Shown here one piece after another: positions 60,063 to 64,000 of a stretch of DNA of 64,000 nt (positions are counted from its first letter, which is position 1; each line of letters starts with the position of its first letter). The DNA is from Pseudomonas sp. MYb118 (lineage in GTDB: Bacteria; Pseudomonadota; Gammaproteobacteria; Pseudomonadales; Pseudomonadaceae). The DNA lies in the NCBI RefSeq assembly GCF_040947875.1, contig NZ_JBFRXN010000001.1, positions 868,001 to 932,000 of the forward strand. The letters run 5' to 3'. A model generated the notes under the pieces. It did no database searches, was not told the origin of the DNA, and worked only from the letters and a program-made list of their open reading frames with translations. Made by a program: the position numbers and the translations under genes.

Positions 60063-61169
60063 ATGCGCCTTTCTTATACGCGCCTGCCGCAAACGCTGTT
60101 GCTCGGTGCCCTGGCACTGGCGGTGCCTTCGCTGCACGCCGAAGAGAAAACCCTGCGGCTGTACAACTGGGCCGACTACTTTGCCGAGGACACCCTGAGC
60201 CAGTTCACCGCCGAAACCGGGATCAAGGTGATCTACGACGTCATGGATGGCAGCGAAACGCTGGAGGCCAAGATGCTGGCCGGCGGCAGTGGCTACGACC
60301 TGATCTTCCCCGGCGACACCGTGGCCGAGCGCCTGGTGCGCGCCGGCAGCCTGCAATCGCTGGACCGCTCGAAACTCACCGAGTTGAACGACATCGAGCC
60401 CGGTTTGCTGAAACTGCACAACCAGTATGAGCATTCCAGCCAGGCGACCGTGCCCTACACCTGGGGCACCATCGGCCTGACCTACAATGATGAGATGGTC
60501 AAACAGCGCATGGCCGACGCGCCGGTCAACAGCCTCGACCTGCTGTTCAAGCCGGAACTGGCGGCGAAGTTCGCCGACTGTGGCATCTCGATGATCGACT
60601 CGCCGGACGAAGTGCTGGCCGTCGTGCTCCATTACCTGGGCCGCGAACCGCGCAGCGCCAAGCGCGAGGACCTGGCGGCGGCGAGTGAGTTGCTGATGAA
60701 ACTGCGACCGTACATTCGCAAGTTCCAGTCGCAACCGGTGACCGACCTGGTCAACGGCAACCTGTGCGTGTCGCTGGGCTACAGCGGCGACATGACCCAG
60801 GCCCAGCGCACCTCGGACAGCGCCGGCAAGCACACACGCTTCGAGTACCGCATTCCGCGTGAAGGCACCACGGTGTGGATGGACACCATGGCCATCCCGG
60901 TGGACGCCAAACACCCGGAATACGCCTACGCCTTCATCAACTTCGTGATGCGCCCGCAGAACATGGCGGCCATCAGTAACTTCACCGGCTACCCGACTTC
61001 CAACGCCAAGGCGCGGGCGGCTGTCGATGCGAGCATGCGCAACAACCCGGACATCTACCTCGATGAAGCGACCTACGCACGCCTGATTCCTGGCCGGGAC
61101 ATCCCACAATCGGACATGCGTGCGCGGATGCGCGTATGGACCAAGTTCAAGACGGCCACGGCACAATGA
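60063..61169 (+). CDS. Polyamine-type ABC substrate-binding protein of the agmatine operon
   Basis: A 368-residue PotF-like receptor with a Sec signal ending SLHAEE (about residue 26). Motifs LRLYNWADYFAED, GYDLIFPGDTVA, VPYTWGTIGLTYN and CVSLGYSGDM are present, but several positions differ from the two other PotF paralogs, so its ligand may be agmatine or N-carbamoylputrescine. GGGAG lies seven bases before the ATG, one base after the aguB stop. No permease gene follows. Confidence 0.9.
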   Translation: MRLSYTRLPQTLLLGALALAVPSLHAEEKTLRLYNWADYFAEDTLSQFTAETGIKVIYDVMDGSETLEAKMLAGGSGYDLIFPGDTVAERLVRAGSLQSLDRSKLTELNDIEPGLLKLHNQYEHSSQATVPYTWGTIGLTYNDEMVKQRMADAPVNSLDLLFKPELAAKFADCGISMIDSPDEVLAVVLHYLGREPRSAKREDLAAASELLMKLRPYIRKFQSQPVTDLVNGNLCVSLGYSGDMTQAQRTSDSAGKHTRFEYRIPREGTTVWMDTMAIPVDAKHPEYAYAFINFVMRPQNMAAISNFTGYPTSNAKARAAVDASMRNNPDIYLDEATYARLIPGRDIPQSDMRARMRVWTKFKTATAQ

Positions 61170-62311
61170 AATCAGCTTTTATCAATCACTACAGGGCGAC
61201 GCGTCGCCAGTTCATCAAACAGCTGTCGGTGGTGGCGGGGTTGGGGGCGGTGGCGTCCCTGGGTCTGACGCCATGGCCGGTGCGGGCCGCTGGCGGGAAG
61301 GATTGGCGCATGCCCGATGAAGGCGACCGCCATGCCCGCGCCTTCATCGCGTTTGGCGCCCAGGACGCCATCTGGGAAGACTTCACCCCGGATGTGCAGG
61401 CGGCCATCGGCTTGATCGCGCGCACCATCGCCCGGTTTGAGCCGGTCACGGTGTTCTGCCGCCAGCATGAGCGCAGCCTGGCGCAGCAGCATTGCGGGTC
61501 GGGCAATGTCAGCTACGTCATCACCGAGCTGGACGACGTGTGGATGCGCGACACCAGCGCCAATTTTGTCATCGACAGCCAGGGTGAACTGGGCGCGGTG
61601 GATTTCAATTTCAGTGGCTGGGGCGGCAAGCAGCAACACGAGGAAGATGCGCAACTGGCGGCGCTGGTGGCCGACAAGACGGGCGCCGAGTACCTGCGCA
61701 GTGAACTGGTGGGCGAGGGCGGTGGCATCGAAGTGGACGGCCTGGGCACGGCAATCCTGACCGAGAGCTGCTGGATCAACCGCAACCGCAACCCCGACTG
61801 GAGCAAGGCCGAGGTCGAGGAAGAACTGAAGGCGCGTCTGGGCCTGCGCAAGATCATCTGGCTGCCAGGCATCAAGGGCAAGGACATCACCGACGCCCAC
61901 GTGGATTTCTATGCACGCTTCGCCAAGCCTGGCGTGGTCATCGCCAACCTCGACAACGACCCCGAGTCCTACGATTACAAGGTCACCCGCAAACACCTGG
62001 ATATTCTGCAAAACGCCACCGACGCCGATGGCCGCAAGCTGAAGATCCACACGATGTCGCCACCACTGAAACCACGCCAGAGCAAGTTCAACCGCGACAA
62101 CCAGGATTTCGCTGCCGGGTACATCAACTACTTCGTAATCAACGGCGCAGTGATCGCCCCGGAGTTTGGCGATGAAGCGGCGGACACGAAGGCCTACGAC
62201 CTGCTGTCCGAACTCTACCCAGACCGCGAAGTGCTGCAACTCAACATCGACGCAATCGCCGCCGGTGGCGGCGGCATCCACTGCGTGACCAGCCATCAGC
62301 CGATGATCTGA
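61166..62311 (+). CDS. Tat-exported second agmatine deiminase
   Basis: A 381-residue deiminase with a twin-arginine signal (ATRRQFIKQLSVVAGLG, residues about 11-27, then a hydrophobic stretch to AAG). The mature part has the same family motifs: DDVWMRDTSANF, GEGGGIEVDGLG, DAHVDFYARFA and nucleophile C373 in GGGGIHCVTSHQP. It would convert agmatine in the periplasm, giving N-carbamoylputrescine for uptake. The start overlaps the binding-protein stop (ATGA). Matches the agu2A' position in P. aeruginosa PA14 as I recall it. Confidence 0.92.
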   Translation: MKSAFINHYRATRRQFIKQLSVVAGLGAVASLGLTPWPVRAAGGKDWRMPDEGDRHARAFIAFGAQDAIWEDFTPDVQAAIGLIARTIARFEPVTVFCRQHERSLAQQHCGSGNVSYVITELDDVWMRDTSANFVIDSQGELGAVDFNFSGWGGKQQHEEDAQLAALVADKTGAEYLRSELVGEGGGIEVDGLGTAILTESCWINRNRNPDWSKAEVEEELKARLGLRKIIWLPGIKGKDITDAHVDFYARFAKPGVVIANLDNDPESYDYKVTRKHLDILQNATDADGRKLKIHTMSPPLKPRQSKFNRDNQDFAAGYINYFVINGAVIAPEFGDEAADTKAYDLLSELYPDREVLQLNIDAIAAGGGGIHCVTSHQPMI

Positions 62312-62356
62312 CCCGCAACACGCCCCCACATTGGAATGGCGGCGGCATCCACGTCC

Positions 62357-62577
62357 CCTGTAGGAGCGAGCTTGCTCGCGATGGTCGTCAACGATAACGC
62401 TGGGTGCCTGATGCCCCGCGGTGCCCTTGCGCCCATCGCGAGCATGCTCGCTCCTACAGAGGCCCCGTAAACCTAATGTGGGAGCGAGCCTGCTCGCGAT
62501 GGTTTCGGCCACACTGCGGAGTGTCTGGTGTTCCGCCGTGGTACCCAACTCATCGCGAGCAAGCTCGCTCCTACAGG
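62357..62577. repeat. Two consecutive REP pairs
   Basis: Inverted pairs at 62357-62459 (GTAGGAGC type, one arm changed to AGCATGCTCG) and 62477-62577 (GTGGGAGC left, GTAGGAGC right arm), between the convergent deiminase and hydrolase genes. Confidence 0.94.
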
Positions 62578-62595
62578 GGTTGTTTGTTGCCAGGT

Positions 62596-63654
62596 TTACA
62601 GGTGATCCGCATCAATCACCGCCTTGGCAAACGCCTGCGGATCTTCCTGCGGCAGGTTGTGACCAATCCCGCCGCTGATCAGGCGGAACTCGTACTTGCC
62701 GGTAAACCGCTTGGCATAGTCCTCAGGCTTGGGGTGCGGGGCGCCGTTGGCGTCGCCTTCCAGGGTGATGGTCGGCACACCGATGGACGGCGCCGTGGCC
62801 AGTTTCTGCTCGAGGGCTTCGTATTGGCTCTCACCCTGGACCAAACCCAGACGCCAGCGGTAGTTGAACACAGTGATGTCGACGTGATCAGGGTTCTCCA
62901 GAGCCTTGGCACTGCGATCAAACGTCGCGTCATCGAACGCCCATTTCGGCGAAGCCAGTTGCCAGATCAGCTTGGCAAAATCATGGGTGTTTTTCTGGTA
63001 GCCATCACGGCCACGCTCGGTGGCGAAGTAGAACTGGTACCACCACTGCAATTCCGCCTGGGGCGGCAGCGGGTTCTTGCCGGCGGCCTGGTTGCCGATC
63101 AGGTAACCGCTGACCGACACCAGCGCCTTGACCCGCTCTGGCCACAGGGCCGAGACGATGTCGGCGGTGCGTGCGCCCCAGTCGTAGCCGCCGAGCACCG
63201 CCTGCTTGATCTTCAGCGCGTCCATGAAGTCGATCACGTCGCTGGCCAGCGCCGCCGGTTGGCCGTTGCGCAGGGTGTCCTTGGACAGGAACTGCGTATC
63301 GCCATAACCCCGGGCATACGGCATCAGCACGCGATACCCCTTGGCGGCAAGGATCGGCGCAACCTCGTCATAGCTGTGAATGTCGTAGGGCCAGCCGTGC
63401 AGCAGGATCACCACCGGACCATTGGCCGGGCCGGTTTCGGCGTAGGCCACGTCCAGCAGGCCGGCCTTGATGTGTTTGAGCGGGCCGAACGGCGAGGGCG
63501 CCGAATAGCTCACCGCTGTGGTGGCGGCCGGTTGGGCTGCTGCTTGCGCCTGGACCGCGCCCATCGCACCGAGCAGGGCGACCGCGAGGATCGACGAGCC
63601 GAACAGACGGCGGCGGGTTTTACCGTGATTGTTGTTGTGCAGTGCCATCTTCAT
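62596..63654 (-). CDS. Tat-exported epoxide-hydrolase-like alpha/beta hydrolase
   Basis: A 352-residue alpha/beta hydrolase. A twin-arginine signal is likely (KTRRRLFGSS, residues about 12-21, then a hydrophobic stretch to VQAQA). The oxyanion motif is LLHGWPYD and the nucleophile elbow GGYDWGAR carries Asp, as in epoxide hydrolases and haloalkane dehalogenases, not Ser esterases. The catalytic His is in GGIGHNLPQE. GGAGAG lies six bases before the ATG. Substrate unknown. Confidence 0.88.
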   Translation of the reverse strand: MKMALHNNNHGKTRRRLFGSSILAVALLGAMGAVQAQAAAQPAATTAVSYSAPSPFGPLKHIKAGLLDVAYAETGPANGPVVILLHGWPYDIHSYDEVAPILAAKGYRVLMPYARGYGDTQFLSKDTLRNGQPAALASDVIDFMDALKIKQAVLGGYDWGARTADIVSALWPERVKALVSVSGYLIGNQAAGKNPLPPQAELQWWYQFYFATERGRDGYQKNTHDFAKLIWQLASPKWAFDDATFDRSAKALENPDHVDITVFNYRWRLGLVQGESQYEALEQKLATAPSIGVPTITLEGDANGAPHPKPEDYAKRFTGKYEFRLISGGIGHNLPQEDPQAFAKAVIDADHL

Positions 63655-63913
63655 GTCGATCTCTCCATTGCGAACTGTTGGCCAGGAGGTCTGGATGAGC
63701 CCCTTGAAACCTTGAGTGCATTTGAACGCGATGACGTATCCGGGCTATGTCCAATCGTGGGGCGGGTGCAAACAGATGTATCCGGGAAGGCGCCAGATAC
63801 ATTGGGATACAAAGACACCGGTCGGCAGTCGCTGATGAAAGCGCAGGACTTCTGCCGGAAAAGCCGGATAATGGCGGCCAATTCGTTTTGGCACGCTATT
63901 CTGGTAATCCCCT
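63655..63913. promoter_or_regulatory. Divergent hydrolase / OsmC control region
   Basis: A 259-bp gap with a perfect inverted repeat, ATGTATC at 63776-63782 and GATACAT at 63796-63802, and several nearby GTATC words (for example GTATCCGGG at about 63736 and 63778). A regulator may bind here. Confidence 0.4.
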
Positions 63914-64000
63914 ATGGAAATTAAGGTCAATTTTCTCGACAACCTTCGGCTCGAGGCCAAGTTCGACGACTTCACCGTGATCGCCGACCAACCGATTCGC
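63914..64000 (+). CDS. OsmC-family protein, 5' part
   Basis: The first 29 codons of a gene cut by the window end. The start MEIKVNFLDNLRLEAKFDDF and the following VIADQPIR match the opening of Pseudomonas OsmC-domain proteins, which in some species also carry a YcaO domain; OsmC proteins reduce organic peroxides. Only weak ribosome-site sequence is seen. Confidence 0.7.
   Translation, partial: MEIKVNFLDNLRLEAKFDDFTVIADQPIR

Overview
The window looks like the chromosome of a plant- or soil-associated Pseudomonas of the P. fluorescens group. The evidence is high GC with strong GC3 bias, about twenty paired REP elements of the P. fluorescens type (GTAGGAGCGAGCTTGCTCGCGATGG and its GTGGGAGCGAGCCTGCTCGC variant), and Pseudomonas-type gene neighbourhoods (glcDEFG with a lactate/glycolate permease, puu/spu polyamine genes, an agu2-like agmatine operon, CBS-CGL reverse transsulfuration). 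No rRNA, tRNA, CRISPR, prophage or intact insertion sequence was seen.

Layout. 0-2.7 kb: tail of an aspartoacylase-family gene, a Rof-like Rho antiterminator, a DUF2024 protein and a periplasmic protein, divergent from a MarR regulator with a four-Cys tail. 2.8-6.7 kb: a LysR regulator divergent from a sugar-acid MFS transporter and a glucarate-dehydratase-like enzyme. 7-11.6 kb: an orphan NitT/TauT-type binding protein, a GGDEF protein and metE. 11.7-15.9 kb: a LOG protein, a MocR regulator with azoreductase, and a divergent AhpD-like plus SugE-like pair. 16-25.3 kb: a Tat-exported aldo/keto reductase, a tandem REP array, then the glycolate block (permease, glcD, glcE, glcF, glcG, dienelactone hydrolase). 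25.4-33.9 kb: a SnoaL protein, a structured RNA candidate, a first PotF-like binding protein, CBS-CGL, a DHA2 exporter with LysR regulator, and a tiny-protein pair.

34-47.3 kb: a lipoprotein, DUF1428 and ThpR genes, then the polyamine core: potG-potH-potI-potF import genes, puuD divergent from the gamma-glutamylputrescine synthetase gene, puuC, puuB and the XRE-cupin regulator puuR. Together these import putrescine and convert it through gamma-glutamyl intermediates to GABA. 48.4-49.3 kb is an AT-richer island with a HigBA-type toxin-antitoxin pair. 50-57.1 kb holds an NCS1 permease, ArgE-like deacylase, DUF1028 protein, two RidA proteins, a flavin monooxygenase and a MarR-GNAT fusion, which looks like a catabolic module of unknown substrate. 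57.1-62.3 kb is a LysR gene divergent from a four-gene agmatine operon (deiminase, N-carbamoylputrescine amidase, polyamine-type binding protein, Tat-exported second deiminase). The window ends with a Tat-exported epoxide-hydrolase-like protein and the start of an OsmC-family gene.

The unifying theme from 27 to 62 kb is polyamine and agmatine use: three PotF-like binding proteins but one complete permease set, with agmatine conversion to putrescine feeding the puu route. The least explained features are the structured RNA at about 26.4-26.67 kb, the NCS1/RidA/FMO module, the exact 135-bp REP array, the tiny membrane-protein operon and the long-tailed HigA antitoxin. All functional calls are from reading the sequence and family knowledge; no database search was run.
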